DNA from: Staphylococcus pettenkoferi
GTDB taxonomy: Bacteria > Bacillota > Bacilli > Staphylococcales > Staphylococcaceae
DNA length: 50,277 nucleotides
Assembly (NCBI RefSeq): GCF_002902685.1
Contig: NZ_PPRN01000002.1
Coordinates: forward strand, 1 to 50,277
Reading direction: 5' to 3'
Position numbers and translations under genes: made by a program. The notes under the pieces are model-generated. The model worked only from the letters and a program-made list of their open reading frames with translations. It made no database searches and was not told the DNA's origin. Within the stretch, counting starts at the first letter, position 1; the number at the start of each line of letters is the position of its first letter. Positions 18,659 through 26,171 of this stretch are shown piece by piece.

Positions 18659-19534
18659 TTGAATCAGGTATTAAGCATCTTAAAGTCCATCGCTGAACCG
18701 TTAACGAAACCTGAGACTTACCAACACTTCGCCTCTAAAGCGATTATGGTTATCGTCTATCTTATCGTCGCATGGATTGTCATCAGAATCTTAAATAAGA
18801 TTATTCAGCAGTTCTTTAAATTGCAGAACAGAGGTAATAAAGGAAATAAGAAACGTTCGAAGACGCTTATTTCGCTCGTGCAGAACATCGTCAGTTACGT
18901 CGTATGGTTTATCGTCATTACGACCATCTTGAAGAAATTTGGTATTAGTGTCGAAGGTATCATCGCCAGCGCAGGTGTTGTAGGTCTGGCTGTTGGTTTC
19001 GGTGCTCAGACAGTTGTGAAAGACATCATCACAGGTTTCTTCATTATCTTTGAGAATCAATTCGATGTCGGTGATTACGTGAAGATTAATAGTGGCGGTA
19101 CGACTGTCGCAGAAGGTACTGTGAAGTCTATTGGTTTACGCTCTACACGTATTAACACAATTAGTGGTGAGCTCACGGTCTTACCAAATGGTAGTATGGG
19201 CGAAATCACTAACTATTCAGTGACGAACGGCACGTCTATTATAGATATTCCGGTTTCTCCAGAAGAGAATATCGATAAAGTGGAAAAACAACTCAGCGAA
19301 TATTTAATTACGATTCGTTCAAAATACTATTTATTCGTTTCTGATCCCACTGTCATCGGTATCAATTCGCTCAATCGTGATGAAATCGTGCTCGGTATTA
19401 CAGCTGAAACGATTCCAGGAGAAGGCGCAGCAGGTGGCCGTATTCTACGCAAAGAGATTTATAATTTCTTTAAAGTAAAAGGGATTAAAATGCCTAAACC
19501 GCTTATGGTACAATATGACCCGGATAAAGAATAA
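18659..19534 (+). CDS. mscS: Small-conductance mechanosensitive channel
   Basis: MscS-family channel of 291 residues that opens under membrane tension to release solutes after hypo-osmotic shock. The N-terminal helices (about 25-47 and 75-95) precede the pore-lining, Gly/Ala-rich TM3 (ASAGVVGLAVGFGAQTVVKD, about 101-120). The cytoplasmic beta and alpha/beta domains follow (FDVGDYVKI onward), with LPNGSMGEITNYS as a typical signature. It resembles B. subtilis YkuT. The start is TTG, supported by AGAGGAGG 7 bases upstream; no ATG competes. The DUF951 gene follows after 33 bp, so mscS, DUF951 and ychF probably share a transcript. Confidence 0.92.
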   Translation: MNQVLSILKSIAEPLTKPETYQHFASKAIMVIVYLIVAWIVIRILNKIIQQFFKLQNRGNKGNKKRSKTLISLVQNIVSYVVWFIVITTILKKFGISVEGIIASAGVVGLAVGFGAQTVVKDIITGFFIIFENQFDVGDYVKINSGGTTVAEGTVKSIGLRSTRINTISGELTVLPNGSMGEITNYSVTNGTSIIDIPVSPEENIDKVEKQLSEYLITIRSKYYLFVSDPTVIGINSLNRDEIVLGITAETIPGEGAAGGRILRKEIYNFFKVKGIKMPKPLMVQYDPDKE

Positions 19535-19567
19535 TTCCGCTCGCGAATTCGGAGGAGTGACAGCTTA

Positions 19568-19768
19568 ATGAATAACTACGGTTTAAATGATATTATAGAA
19601 ATGAAGAAGCAACATGCATGTGGAACAAACCGTTTTAAGATTATTAGAATGGGCGCAGATATCCGAATCAAATGTGAACATTGTCATAGAAGTATTATGC
19701 TTCCACGTCAGACTTTTAATAAAAAAATCAAAAAAGTACTTGAATCTCATCAAGATACTGAAGAATAA
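19568..19768 (+). CDS. DUF951 family small protein
   Basis: Protein of 66 residues found throughout Firmicutes next to mscS and ychF. It opens with NDIIEMKKQHACGTNRF and has a second cysteine pair in RIKCEHCHRSIML. The Cys spacing (one Cys, then CxxC) resembles a small zinc ribbon with an incomplete ligand set. Function unknown; strong conservation and the tie with ychF hint at a role in translation or nucleic-acid binding, but this is inference. GGAGGAG precedes the ATG. Confidence 0.9.
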   Translation: MNNYGLNDIIEMKKQHACGTNRFKIIRMGADIRIKCEHCHRSIMLPRQTFNKKIKKVLESHQDTEE

Positions 19769-19780
19769 GGAGAATGAAAC

Positions 19781-20878
19781 ATGGCTTTAACAGCAGGTAT
19801 CGTAGGCTTACCTAACGTCGGGAAGTCTACCCTTTTCAATGCAATAACTAAAGCAGGGGCGCTAGCAGCGAACTATCCTTTCGCAACAATAGACCCAAAC
19901 GTGGGTATCGTTGAAGTGCCTGACAGTCGCTTAGGCGTCTTAACGGACATGGTAGAACCTAAGAAGACTGTTCCCACAACTTTCGAATTCACTGATATTG
20001 CAGGTATCGTGAAAGGGGCTTCTAAAGGTGAAGGTCTCGGAAACAAATTCCTATCTCATATCCGTGAAGTAGATGCAATTTGCCAAGTCGTGCGTGCGTT
20101 TGATGATGATAATGTGACGCACGTTTCAGGTAAAGTCGATCCAATTGATGACATTGAAGTAATCAATATGGAGCTCGTGCTCGCAGATTTAGAATCTGTT
20201 GAAAAACGTTTACCTAAACTTGAGAAGATGGCACGTCAAAAAGATAAAAATGCCGAAAATGAAGTGCGCATTTTAACACGCATTAAAGAGACGCTTGAAG
20301 CGGGCCAACCCGTACGTAGCTTAGAATTTGATGCAGAAGATCAAAAATTCGTGAATCAAGCGCAATTGCTTACATCTAAACAAATGCTATACATTGCGAA
20401 CGTTGGCGAAGACGAAATTGGCGACGACGATAACGAGAAAGTCAAAGCGATTCGCGAGTATGCAGAAAACGAAGGCTCTACAGTCATCGTGATCAGTGCG
20501 AAAGTCGAAGAAGAAATCGCAACATTAGACGATGAAGACCGCGACATGTTCTTAGAGGACTTAGGTCTAGAAGAGCCAGGACTCAACCGTTTAATTCGCA
20601 CAACATATGACTTGCTTGGTTTAGCGACGTACTTTACTGCAGGTGTGCAAGAGGTACGCGCTTGGACATTTAGAAAAGGCATGACAGCACCACAATGTGC
20701 CGGTGTTATCCATACAGACTTCGAACGTGGCTTTATCCGTGCCGAAGTGACAAGCTATGAAGATTACGTAGAATACAATGGCGAGAACGGTGCGAAAGAA
20801 GCAGGTAAGCAACGTTTAGAAGGTAAAGACTACATCATGCAAGATGGCGACGTCGTGCACTTCAGATTTAACGTGTAA
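19781..20878 (+). CDS. ychF: Redox-regulated ribosome-binding ATPase (Obg-family)
   Basis: YchF/Ola1 ATPase, 365 residues, full length. P-loop GLPNVGKST (about 8-16) and switch GIVKGASKGEGLGNKFL are clear. The usual NKxD is replaced by the YchF-type NxxE (NVGEDE), which is why the family prefers ATP. A coiled-coil insert (about 125-165) and a C-terminal TGS domain (about 280-363, ending DGDVVHFRFNV) complete it. It binds ribosomes and is linked with oxidative-stress responses and translation initiation in other bacteria. It is 12 bp from DUF951 and is followed by a strong terminator. Confidence 0.96.
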   Translation: MALTAGIVGLPNVGKSTLFNAITKAGALAANYPFATIDPNVGIVEVPDSRLGVLTDMVEPKKTVPTTFEFTDIAGIVKGASKGEGLGNKFLSHIREVDAICQVVRAFDDDNVTHVSGKVDPIDDIEVINMELVLADLESVEKRLPKLEKMARQKDKNAENEVRILTRIKETLEAGQPVRSLEFDAEDQKFVNQAQLLTSKQMLYIANVGEDEIGDDDNEKVKAIREYAENEGSTVIVISAKVEEEIATLDDEDRDMFLEDLGLEEPGLNRLIRTTYDLLGLATYFTAGVQEVRAWTFRKGMTAPQCAGVIHTDFERGFIRAEVTSYEDYVEYNGENGAKEAGKQRLEGKDYIMQDGDVVHFRFNV

Positions 20879-20914
20879 GTCTTGCTGAGTGTAGCGTAAT
20901 CCGATTGCTACAGA

Positions 20915-20949
20915 AGCTCACTTTCCGTATGTGGAAGGTGGGCTTTTTT
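20915..20949 (+). terminator. Terminator after ychF
   Basis: A 12-bp stem, AGCTCACTTTCC with GGAAGGTGGGCT (two G-T pairs), is followed by six T. Confidence 0.9.
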
Positions 20950-21110
20950 GTGTGTGGTAGTAGATTTTATGGAAAAGAAGACGGTCGGGCGTCTAAAAAT
21001 TTGAGAATTTCGCGAGTATTTGAAAGGTTTATGAGCGGTGTGTAGACGCACTTTCGTATATAATAACTTTATTAAATGACATAATAATCAGAAAATGAGG
21101 AGTGAGCAAC

Positions 21111-21227
21111 ATGATGAGCGATTGGTTTATGTACATATTGATTATTGGAATGATGTTGCCAGAAATGATTATTGGAGCGAAGAAATTGTACCAATGGTAT
21201 CATTCACATGGAGCTGATAGTAAATAA
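21111..21227 (+). CDS. 38-residue membrane peptide
   Basis: Short open frame beginning MMSDWFMYILIIGMMLPEM. One hydrophobic helix (about 5-23) is followed by a basic, polar tail ending HSHGADSK. A good ribosome binding site (GAGGAG) lies 8 bases before the ATG, and a TATAAT box at 21059-21064 suggests its own promoter. It is below usual annotation cut-offs. The hydrophobic N-terminus and charged tail resemble type I toxin peptides or small membrane modulators, but no antisense RNA is obvious and I do not recognise the family. Confidence 0.6.
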   Translation: MMSDWFMYILIIGMMLPEMIIGAKKLYQWYHSHGADSK

Positions 21228-21238
21228 TATGAGAAAGA

Positions 21239-21463
21239 GCCTGGAACATTAAAAGAAATTTGTATCTAATATGAGGGGAATGATACTTAAATTGAACATA
21301 CAATGAATTTTCAATGTGACCTCGAGACGCTTGATGGATCTAGACCACAACGAAAATCCATTCCTAGAGCTCGTAGAGCGAAAGGAATTAGTTGAGTGTG
21401 GTCCCATAAGCAAGCGAGAGGCAAAACATTGAAAATTGAATGAAATTTAATGTCGTTCCAGGC
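21239..21463 (+). repeat. Structured intergenic repeat, copy 2 (complete, with flanking inverted repeats)
   Basis: The core at 21321-21420 is nearly the same as copies 1 and 3. Outside it lie a 12-bp inverted repeat, AATTTTCAATGT (21306-21317) with ACATTGAAAATT (21426-21437), and an outer pair, GCCTGGAAC (21239-21247) with GTTCCAGGC (21455-21463). The whole is about 225 bp of nested palindrome. In the central hairpin, T48-A68 of copy 1 is C21364-G21384 here, a compensatory change. It lies between the convergent ends of the small peptide gene and the GH25 gene. Confidence 0.85.
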
Positions 21464-21480
21464 CCTATTTCAATCTCAAC

Positions 21481-22287
21481 TTATGAAGTGAACCATTGTG
21501 CATTCACGTTAGAATCGAGATAGTTGGCATCCACATTCTGTTGTAATTCAGGTGAATAGTAGCTATCTGTGTATTGCCATAACACTTTCTCGCGTGACGG
21601 TTCTTGGTTCGTGTAAGACGCCATCCAGTAGCCATCATAGTCACCTACTGAGTTCGCTGCGTTCTGTAACATGAAGTTCTCATAAGAGTAGAAGAGGACT
21701 TTCTTGTTACCAGCAAGGCTCTTCATTTCGTCATACCAAGCAGAAGTCGCTTCGTCTGTCGTACCTGAAGTCACTGAATTCTGTTCGAAGTCATTCACGT
21801 AGAAGCTTGCTTTAGGTGCGCGGTTGTAAAGTGTTTGCGCTTCGTAGCGTGCATCTTGCGCATTCTCGTACATGCTGTATGAGTACACGCCGAATTTCAT
21901 TCCTGCTTGGTCGAGGAGTGCAGAGTTGTGTTCTAACGTCTTATCGACATATTCAGAGCCATATTGGCCACGGATGATGATGAAGTCATAGTTCTTCTTC
22001 AATTGATTGACTTGCGCTTGAGTGAGCTGTCCTTGCCATTCAGAAATGTCTAATACGCGTTCACCTGAAGCGGTTTGACCACTTTCAGCTGAGCGGAATG
22101 GTGAACCGTTTTGATCGTTTGAGTCAGGTTTTTGAGCTTTTTCAGGGTGTTTTTGTAAGTATTCTTGATAACCAGACCCCATTGTCCCTTTGTGTTGTTC
22201 TGCTGCGTGTGAAGTTGAAGTGATTGCGAGTGTCGATACGCCGAGGATTCCTGCTGTAACAAGTCCTTTTTTGAGTGATGAAACCAT
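21481..22287 (-). CDS. Secreted GH25 muramidase (lysozyme-type)
   Basis: Exported protein of 268 residues. The signal peptide (MVSSLKKGLVTAGILG to about residue 27) ends in SHAA. A polar linker follows (about 28-72). The glycosyl hydrolase family 25 domain is about 75-268, with early Asp in VLDISEWQG, IIIRGQYGSEY and the DxE-like catalytic strand YVNDFEQ. It would cut the beta-1,4 bond between MurNAc and GlcNAc in peptidoglycan. No wall-binding repeats are present. The ATG follows AAAGGAG by 8 bases; longer in-frame starts lack such a site. It sits between ychF and rpsF, which I expect to be close neighbours in staphylococci, so it may be a lineage-specific insertion. Confidence 0.85.
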   Translation of the reverse strand: MVSSLKKGLVTAGILGVSTLAITSTSHAAEQHKGTMGSGYQEYLQKHPEKAQKPDSNDQNGSPFRSAESGQTASGERVLDISEWQGQLTQAQVNQLKKNYDFIIIRGQYGSEYVDKTLEHNSALLDQAGMKFGVYSYSMYENAQDARYEAQTLYNRAPKASFYVNDFEQNSVTSGTTDEATSAWYDEMKSLAGNKKVLFYSYENFMLQNAANSVGDYDGYWMASYTNQEPSREKVLWQYTDSYYSPELQQNVDANYLDSNVNAQWFTS

Positions 22288-22448
22288 ATATGATACTCCT
22301 TTATACTTATTTTTGGATAAAATTAAAGTAAAGCTAGTCTTATATATAAGTGAGAACATATTTAAATTCCAAATATAATAGTAATCGTAAAAGATTAAAT
22401 AACGTTTGACAACCGTCCGCCCCAATTTTATAACAACTCGTAATACCT

Positions 22449-22465
22449 GTAATCACATTGTAAAT
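22449..22465 (+). promoter_or_regulatory. WalR-type box between the GH25 gene and rpsF
   Basis: TGTAAT-CACAT-TGTAAA matches the WalR consensus of two TGTWAH hexamers spaced by 5 bases. WalKR controls peptidoglycan hydrolases in staphylococci, and a muramidase gene starts 160 bp away on the opposite strand. The box faces rpsF rather than the muramidase, so its use there is uncertain. Confidence 0.45.
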
Positions 22466-22506
22466 AGTTGGAGTAGAAAAATCGTCTCAAATCAACATGA
22501 AGAGGA

Positions 22507-22535
22507 TTGTAAAAAGTGAAAGTGTCTGATATAAT
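22507..22535 (+). promoter_or_regulatory. rpsF operon promoter
   Basis: -35 TTGTAA (22507-22512) and a perfect -10 TATAAT (22530-22535) with a 17-base spacer lie about 118 bp before rpsF. Confidence 0.75.
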
Positions 22536-22569
22536 TCTAGATTGGAACTAATGAAAATTATTCCTTGGG

Positions 22570-22640
22570 ATGAAATGGCTGAAGTAAGGCACTACGGTGT
22601 CTGAATTGAGTCACGAGATTCCCCGCATAGACCATAAGGA
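22570..22640 (+). promoter_or_regulatory. rpsF leader, probable S6:S18 autoregulatory RNA
   Basis: TGGCT (22576-22580) can pair with AGTCA (22609-22613). Inside, GGCAC (22588-22592) and GTGTC (22597-22601) close a C(UACG)G tetraloop. rpsF leaders in Firmicutes are known to bind the S6:S18 complex and repress translation. Position and fold agree; identity with that family is inference. Confidence 0.5.
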
Positions 22641-22652
22641 GGTGCAATACAC

Positions 22653-22961
22653 ATGGCAGCAACATACGAAGTAATGTACATCGTTCGTCCTAACATTGAA
22701 GAAGATGCGAAGAAATCAGTTGTAGAACGTTTCAACGGCATCTTAGCTTCACACGGATCAGAGGTTTTAGAAACTAAAGATTGGGGCAAACGTCGTTTAG
22801 CTTACGAAATCAATGACTTTAAAGAAGGATACTACAACATCGTACGTATCAAGACTGATAACAACGAAGCTACTGACGAATTCCAACGTTTAGCTAAAAT
22901 CAGCGATGACATCATCCGTTACATTGTTATCAACGAAGACGATGACAAGACAAGAAAATAA
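22653..22961 (+). CDS. rpsF: 30S ribosomal protein S6
   Basis: Ribosomal protein of 102 residues that pairs with S18 on the platform of the 30S subunit. The ferredoxin-like fold is evident from [10 protein letters not shown], the central [20 protein letters not shown] and [14 protein letters not shown]. It is first of the rpsF-ssb-rpsR operon, whose three proteins are co-made in most Firmicutes. AAGGAGG precedes the ATG. The 5' leader may bind the S6:S18 complex for feedback control. Confidence 0.97.
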   Translation: MAATYEVMYIVRPNIEEDAKKSVVERFNGILASHGSEVLETKDWGKRRLAYEINDFKEGYYNIVRIKTDNNEATDEFQRLAKISDDIIRYIVINEDDDKTRK

Positions 22962-22976
22962 TATGGGGGCGCTTAA

Positions 22977-23486
22977 ATGATCAATAGAGTTGTTTTAGTA
23001 GGTCGCTTAACGAAAGATCCAGATTATAGAACAACACCCTCAGGCGTGAGTGTAGCGACATTCACTCTTGCCGTCAATCGTACTTTTACCAATGCGCAAG
23101 GTGAACGCGAAGCTGATTTCATTAACTGCGTTGTCTTCCGTAAACAAGCAGAGAATGTAAGCAACTATCTCTTTAAAGGTAGTTTAGCTGGCGTTGACGG
23201 TCGTATTCAATCACGTAGCTATGAAAACCAAGAAGGTCGACGTATCTTTGTGACTGAAGTGGTTTGTGACAGCGTTCAATTCCTTGAACCTAAAGGTCAG
23301 AACCAACGTCATCAACAATCTAACAACAATTTCCAAGACTTCGGTCAAGGGCAAGGATTTGGTGGCCAACAGTCCGGTCAAAATACGTCGTACAACAATA
23401 ACTCATCAAACAATAATCAATCTGACAATCCATTTGCGAATGCGAATGGTCCGATTGATATTAGTGATGATGATTTACCATTCTAA
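22977..23486 (+). CDS. ssb: Single-stranded DNA-binding protein
   Basis: Main chromosomal SSB, 169 residues. The OB-fold domain spans about 1-108 ([16 protein letters not shown] at the start, [13 protein letters not shown] next). A Gln/Asn/Gly-rich flexible linker follows (about 110-158). The acidic tail DISDDDLPF recruits repair and replication partners. It covers single-stranded DNA as a tetramer during replication and recombination. It lies 15 bp after rpsF and 51 bp before rpsR. GGGGGC precedes the ATG. Confidence 0.97.
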   Translation: MINRVVLVGRLTKDPDYRTTPSGVSVATFTLAVNRTFTNAQGEREADFINCVVFRKQAENVSNYLFKGSLAGVDGRIQSRSYENQEGRRIFVTEVVCDSVQFLEPKGQNQRHQQSNNNFQDFGQGQGFGGQQSGQNTSYNNNSSNNNQSDNPFANANGPIDISDDDLPF

Positions 23487-23537
23487 AGTAAACGAACGGA
23501 TATAAATAACAAATATGAATAAGGGAGGCAGTTAACC

Positions 23538-23777
23538 ATGGCAGGTCCAAGAAGAGGCGGACGTCGTCGTAAAAAAGTATGCTACTTCACAGCGAATGGC
23601 ATTACTCACATCGACTACAAAGACACTGAATTATTAAAACGCTTCATTTCAGAACGTGGTAAGATCTTACCACGTCGTGTGACAGGCACTTCTGCTAAAT
23701 ATCAACGTATGTTGACTACAGCAATTAAACGTGCGCGTCAAATGGCGTTATTACCTTACGTTAAAGAAGAAAACTAA
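23538..23777 (+). CDS. rpsR: 30S ribosomal protein S18
   Basis: Basic ribosomal protein of 79 residues, full length. The Arg-rich start [14 protein letters not shown] and the RNA-binding helix RITG-like region ([20 protein letters not shown]) are typical. It has one Cys in the first strand (VCYF), so it is not the four-cysteine zinc-binding paralogue. It binds S6 and helps form the 30S platform. GGGAGG precedes the ATG. Confidence 0.97.
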   Translation: MAGPRRGGRRRKKVCYFTANGITHIDYKDTELLKRFISERGKILPRRVTGTSAKYQRMLTTAIKRARQMALLPYVKEEN

Positions 23778-23790
23778 TACTGAGATAGAT

Positions 23791-23830
23791 GAACCTCGTA
23801 GGCATGTGCTTGCGGGGTTCTTCGCTTATT
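23791..23830 (+). terminator. Terminator after rpsR
   Basis: A 13-bp stem with G-T pairs, from GAACCTCG (23791) to CGGGGTTC (23820), around ATGT, followed by a broken T-rich tail. Confidence 0.7.
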
Positions 23831-24161
23831 ATCGTGCAATAAGGTGGCTTTGACTCGAGTGCGGGCTGAGTAGTGTAATGAGGGAACGCGCCGAAATAAG
23901 TTAGCGTGTGGATTAGGTGAGTTAGTGGAGTCGAAGCATGGCGTAGACGAGCGCTGCATTCATACTCGTGTGCAGAATGCGCTCTCCGCGAAGTGTGAAA
24001 CCATTTTACCGTTACTAGAAAAAGCCTCACTAATACATACAGAATAAGGTATATCACGCTTGCTATTCACGACGAACCTCGGGTTATGCTATGTTAAACC
24101 TAAGCACGTAACATGAAATTAATGTTATATTGAGAGTGAGAAAGATAAAGAAGGTGAAAGA
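23831..24161. other. GC-rich gene-free region before fabH
   Basis: About 330 bp without a believable frame. From about 23880 to 24000 the GC content is 50-57 percent by my count, well above other spacers here. It may be a decayed insert or a structured RNA. An AT-rich stretch at 24120-24150 probably holds the promoter of the ketosynthase gene. Confidence 0.4.
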
Positions 24162-25142
24162 ATGAAATCTTATGCGAAAATCACTGCACAAGGGGCTTAC
24201 GTACCTGAGAAAGTGATGACGAACGAAGATTTTGAAGAAATCGTAGAGACCTCCGATGAGTGGATTCAGCAACGTACAGGGATGAAAGAAAGACGTATTG
24301 CTGCGGAGGACGAATACTCTAGCGATATGAGCTATCAAGCTGTATTAGACTTACAGAAGAAATATGACGTGGATTTATCCGATGTGGATATGGTCATCAA
24401 CGCGACGCTCACACCGGACTACAAGACGCCGAGTGTGGCCTCTTACGTTCAAGCGAGACTCGGTTTAGAACATGCAGGCGCATTCGATGTCAATGCGGCA
24501 TGTGCAGGCTTTACTTACGCTTTAAACCTAGCGAATGGCTTGATTTCCTCAGGTCAGAACAAGAAGATTCTCGTAATTTCTTCAGAAGTGTTATCTAAGA
24601 TCACAGATTATACCGACCGAACAACGTGTATTCTCTTCGGTGATGGCGCGGGCGCATTCCTCGTAGAATACACTGAAGAAGACCCAAGCTTCATCGCAAG
24701 CACATTCGGTTCAGACGGTGCGAAAGCGCCAAACTTATATTGCACTGAACACAATCAGACGATGTTCGGTGAAGATCTAGAGAATCCAGGTAAGATTGTT
24801 CAGAACGGTCGAGGCGTTTACAAATGGGCAGTAGGTAAAGTGCCTAAGATTATTGAAGAAACATTGGCTAAGACAGATTATACGACAGACGATTTAGCGT
24901 GGTTCGTACCTCATAGCGCCAACGCACGTATGGACGAATCTATTTGTGAACGTGCAGGTCTCGATAAAGAGAAGCTATTGATGAGTTTAGAGTACTTCGG
25001 TAACACTTCTTCAGCTACGATTCCACTCGCGATTGATTTAGCGATGCAACGTGGCCAAATGAAGAAAGGTGACTTGACGTTACTCGTAGGCTTTGGTGGC
25101 GGTCTCGCTTATTCTTCAACGTTGATTAAGTGGGATTTATAA
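24162..25142 (+). CDS. fabH: 3-oxoacyl-ACP synthase III (KAS III)
   Basis: Ketosynthase of 326 residues that starts fatty acid synthesis by joining acyl-CoA to malonyl-ACP in the cytoplasm. Catalytic Cys114 lies in NAACAGFTYA, His in VPHSANARMD, and Asn in YFGNTSSATIP. The RTGMKERR arginine loop and GFGGGLAYSS close are typical. Staphylococci normally carry their main fabH beside fabF elsewhere. A lone copy downstream of rpsR may therefore be a second paralogue with its own primer choice, such as branched acyl-CoA. That is inference, and the other locus is not visible. No FapR site was recognised. Confidence 0.88.
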   Translation: MKSYAKITAQGAYVPEKVMTNEDFEEIVETSDEWIQQRTGMKERRIAAEDEYSSDMSYQAVLDLQKKYDVDLSDVDMVINATLTPDYKTPSVASYVQARLGLEHAGAFDVNAACAGFTYALNLANGLISSGQNKKILVISSEVLSKITDYTDRTTCILFGDGAGAFLVEYTEEDPSFIASTFGSDGAKAPNLYCTEHNQTMFGEDLENPGKIVQNGRGVYKWAVGKVPKIIEETLAKTDYTTDDLAWFVPHSANARMDESICERAGLDKEKLLMSLEYFGNTSSATIPLAIDLAMQRGQMKKGDLTLLVGFGGGLAYSSTLIKWDL

Positions 25143-25158
25143 GCGAAGAGTTGTATAG

Positions 25159-25216
25159 TGCGCGTTTTAAGTAAGTTTGAGGGTGATGAACTCACTGCTT
25201 AAAGCGCGTATTTTTA
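25159..25216 (+). terminator. Terminator after fabH
   Basis: TGCGCGTTTTAAG pairs with CTTAAAGCGCGTA over 13 positions (including G-T), and is followed by five T. It overlaps the leader of the next gene. Confidence 0.8.
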
Positions 25217-25238
25217 TAAAATGAAAGGGGAAAATGGG

Positions 25239-25637
25239 ATGACGAAAGAAGAAATTCAACAACGTATCAGAGCGATTTATCAAGATATACTCATCGACTT
25301 GAAAGAGGAATGTATCGATGATTACTTTGCGACGGATTACACGCAAGTAACGGATCACGATAAAGTAGATTTAGCTGGATTTAAAGCGCATTTGAATAAG
25401 CTGAAAGAAGTCGTGGAGAAGTTAGAGGTTGAATCATTTAAAGATGAGTTGGTTGATGAAAGTCAGCGCAGTGTGTTTCTGAGATATGATGTAGAAGTAT
25501 TGAAAAAGGACGGCTCAGAAGGTGTCGTGGAAGTGTATGCGATCTTTAAGTTTAATGAAGATGGAAAATTGGTATCCTGTCGAGAGCTGACACAAGAGAG
25601 CAATCGAGAAGTTCAAGGTCTCGGAAGTATTTCATAA
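25239..25637 (+). CDS. NTF2-like / SnoaL-like fold protein
   Basis: Soluble protein of 132 residues. The pattern of an N-terminal helix pair (TKEEIQQRIRAIYQDIL, CIDDYFATDYTQ), a middle helix (FKAHLNKLKEVVEKL) and a curved sheet ending in AIFKFNEDGKLVSCRELT is that of the nuclear transport factor 2/SnoaL superfamily. Such domains act as small isomerases, hydrolases or ligand-binding modules; no catalytic set stands out. ATG at 25239 is 8 bases after AAAGGGG; an earlier in-frame ATG at 25221 lacks a site. It is monocistronic between two strong hairpins. Confidence 0.75.
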   Translation: MTKEEIQQRIRAIYQDILIDLKEECIDDYFATDYTQVTDHDKVDLAGFKAHLNKLKEVVEKLEVESFKDELVDESQRSVFLRYDVEVLKKDGSEGVVEVYAIFKFNEDGKLVSCRELTQESNREVQGLGSIS

Positions 25638-25644
25638 GTATAGT

Positions 25645-25697
25645 AAAAAGCGCGTGTTTACTTGGTAATGAGGGAAATCAAGTATCCACGCGCTTTT
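25645..25697. terminator. Bidirectional terminator
   Basis: AAAAAGCGCGTG (25645-25656) pairs with CACGCGCTTTT (25687-25697), with an inner ACTTG/CAAGT stem. T runs occur on both strands, so it serves the NTF2-like gene and the converging 74-residue gene. Confidence 0.85.
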
Positions 25698-25720
25698 AAT
25701 TTGGGTTGAGGATGGAATGA

Positions 25721-25945
25721 CTACATAGAATATTGGACCACATCCTCAAAGTCGTATTTCTTAAGTAACGTACAGCCTAGCGGATGTTGACCTTGGTCCA
25801 CATGCATATTGATGTCTTCAAGTACGTCTAAGATTTCGTATTCTGGTGTAGTAATGTCGAATGTGTATTGGAACAAATGGCCTTGTGTAGACATGACTGT
25901 AGCAACGAGTTCTTGTCCTTCCATGTTATAGTCTAACAATTTCAT
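25721..25945 (-). CDS. 74-residue conserved hypothetical protein with a PerR-type operator
   Basis: Small acidic protein, 74 residues, opening MKLLDYNMEGQELVATVMST; no transmembrane helix or known motif. Two beta-rich halves and a single Cys (GCTLLKK) are visible. The ATG follows AGGAGGG by 7 bases. About 40 bp upstream lies TTAGAATTATTATAA, 14 of 15 to the PerR box. It shares 17 identical bases with the operator before ahpC. Membership of the peroxide stimulon is therefore likely even though the biochemical role is unknown. Confidence 0.75.
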   Translation of the reverse strand: MKLLDYNMEGQELVATVMSTQGHLFQYTFDITTPEYEILDVLEDINMHVDQGQHPLGCTLLKKYDFEDVVQYSM

Positions 25946-25984
25946 ACTTAACCCTCCTGTAACGATGTAGTATGTGCATTCAGA

Positions 25985-25999
25985 TTAGAATTATTATAA
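25985..25999. promoter_or_regulatory. PerR-type box before the 74-residue gene
   Basis: TTAGAATTATTATAA differs from TTATAATTATTATAA at one base. The flanks extend the palindrome to GATTA...TAATC. The 17-base string GATTAGAATTATTATAA recurs, inverted, before ahpC at 33345-33361. Confidence 0.7.
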
Positions 26000-26066
26000 T
26001 CTATAAGCTATCGTACTGTACTATACCACGAATTTAAAGGGTTATGCATGAATTTTAGGGATTAAT

Positions 26067-26081
26067 TTAAAATTATTCTAA
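26067..26081. promoter_or_regulatory. Second PerR-like box in the same spacer
   Basis: TTAAAATTATTCTAA matches 13 of 15 positions of the PerR box. It is about 70 bp from the first box and 120 bp from the 74-residue gene; the gene it serves is unclear. Confidence 0.4.
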
Positions 26082-26171
26082 TCTAGTGAGAGTGGTTATC
26101 AGTTAAAACGTTTTCGCCATTATAGAGGAGGGTGAAGTCGAACTTTAGAGAGATAATAGGGACAATAGGGG

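Noticed and set aside
23761..24057. Minus-strand frame of 98 codons after rpsR
   Set aside because: No start signal, no sensible protein composition, and it overlaps the rpsR stop and terminator.
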